DNA of 64,000 nt, from assembly GCF_000284375.1 (NCBI RefSeq), contig NC_017249.1, positions 1,900,001-1,964,000 on the forward strand, read 5' to 3'. This DNA is from Bradyrhizobium japonicum USDA 6 (lineage in GTDB: Bacteria > Pseudomonadota > Alphaproteobacteria > Rhizobiales > Xanthobacteraceae). A model generated the notes under the pieces. It did no database searches. It saw only the letters and a program-made list of their open reading frames with translations, and was not told the DNA's origin. A program made the translations under genes and the position numbers. This document shows positions 63,727 through 64,000 of this stretch, in pieces (the first letter of the stretch is position 1; the number at the start of each line of letters is the position of its first letter).

Positions 63727-63756
63727 TCGGGTTCGTGCGGTAAGGAGTGCACTGCT

Positions 63757-63787
63757 TTCTCCTCTCCTCGCCCTTGCGGGAGAGGAG
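63757..63787 (+). terminator. Terminator-like hairpin after the EF-G-like gene
   Basis: TCTCCTCTCC...GGAGAGGAGA, about a 10-bp stem 30 bp after the stop, also a fragment of the CTCTCCC repeat family. No T run. Confidence 0.45.
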
Positions 63788-63812
63788 AAGCAAGGCCGCG
63801 CTCTTTCCACGC

Positions 63813-63890
63813 GTCATTGCGAGCGTAGCGAAGCAATCCAGAGTCTTTCCGCGGAGGGATTCTGGATTGCTTCGCTGCGCTCGCAATGAC
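63813..63890. repeat. Palindromic repeat, GTCATTGCGAG family, copy 3
   Basis: GTCATTGCGAGCGTAGCGAAGCAATCCAGA and TCTGGATTGCTTCGCTGCGC-TCGCAATGAC: the best-preserved copy of the element found at 22811 and 50481. Confidence 0.85.
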
Positions 63891-63917
63891 GGAGGAGGCG
63901 CTTGCGTTTGCTTGGAG

Positions 63918-63936
63918 ATGATGTATTTTACATCAT
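63918..63936. promoter_or_regulatory. Operator-like palindrome ATGATGTA-TTT-TACATCAT
   Basis: Perfect 8-bp arms with a 3-bp centre in an AT-rich stretch at the right edge, just before promoter-like sequence (CACTTATAAGATC). Probably the operator of a gene that begins beyond the window; the regulator is unknown. Confidence 0.5.
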
Positions 63937-64000
63937 TGTGCATGCTCCAGATATCACTTATAAGATCTGATACGTGAGGCCACGGTGATCACGTCGTTCC

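Overview
The window is chromosomal DNA from a high-GC alphaproteobacterium of the Rhizobiales, most probably Bradyrhizobium or a close relative in the Nitrobacteraceae. The reasons are the gene content and order (pgsA-uvrC; lgt-midA-pgeF; rplY-pth-ychF; a complete aerobic CO-dehydrogenase cluster), the many alphaproteobacterial families of unknown function (DUF992, DUF1800/DUF1501, CWC, DUF4282), UvrB and UvrC proteins with long N-terminal extensions, and several families of palindromic intergenic repeats. I saw no transposase, integrase, CRISPR array, rRNA or tRNA.

Layout. 1-6.2 kb: 5' part of pgsA, uvrC, a beta-barrel porin gene with a CtrA-type site upstream, a frameshifted cold-shock gene with a structured leader, rlmJ, an exported RNase T2 and an exported protein of unknown function. 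6.3-12.1 kb: small exported proteins, a MarR/OmpR/EnvZ-type regulatory operon (PetP/PetR-like), divergent ilvE and a DUF2314 protein. 12.2-17.5 kb: hisS, a tautomerase, a FlK-like thioesterase, proC, a YbjN protein and a ribH gene under an FMN riboswitch.

17.6-26.3 kb: coxC-M-S-L-D-E-F-G, a form I molybdenum-copper CO dehydrogenase cluster. CoxC (MHYT-LytTR) is the likely sensor-regulator, CoxMSL the enzyme, CoxD/E/F the cofactor-maturation proteins and CoxG a lipid-binding-type accessory protein. CoxL carries the diagnostic AYRCSFR loop. coxM is broken by a single-base deletion, and a palindromic repeat sits between coxL and coxD.

26.4-38.7 kb: a translationally coupled zinc metallopeptidase/ATP-grasp ligase pair of unknown function, prs, a lipoprotein, a MerR regulator, lgt-midA-pgeF, a dienelactone hydrolase, ubiK-like, and rplY-pth-ychF. 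38.8-47.4 kb: tandem MaoC hydratases, small membrane proteins, a possible outer-membrane protein, two NTF2-like proteins and uvrB. 47.4-64 kb: small zinc-ribbon proteins, LysR and a divergent TauE/SafE exporter, two glutathione transferases, the DUF1800-DUF1501 pair, an IsdG-type haem monooxygenase, an aldo/keto reductase, a GNAT, a membrane-PAS protein, two micro-membrane proteins, an aspartate aminotransferase, a DUF992 protein and a divergent EF-G paralogue.

Two genes (cspA-like and coxM) are each interrupted by a one-base deletion at a homopolymer. This raises the question of whether they are real lesions or base-calling errors. The function calls rest on motifs read by eye; no database search was possible.
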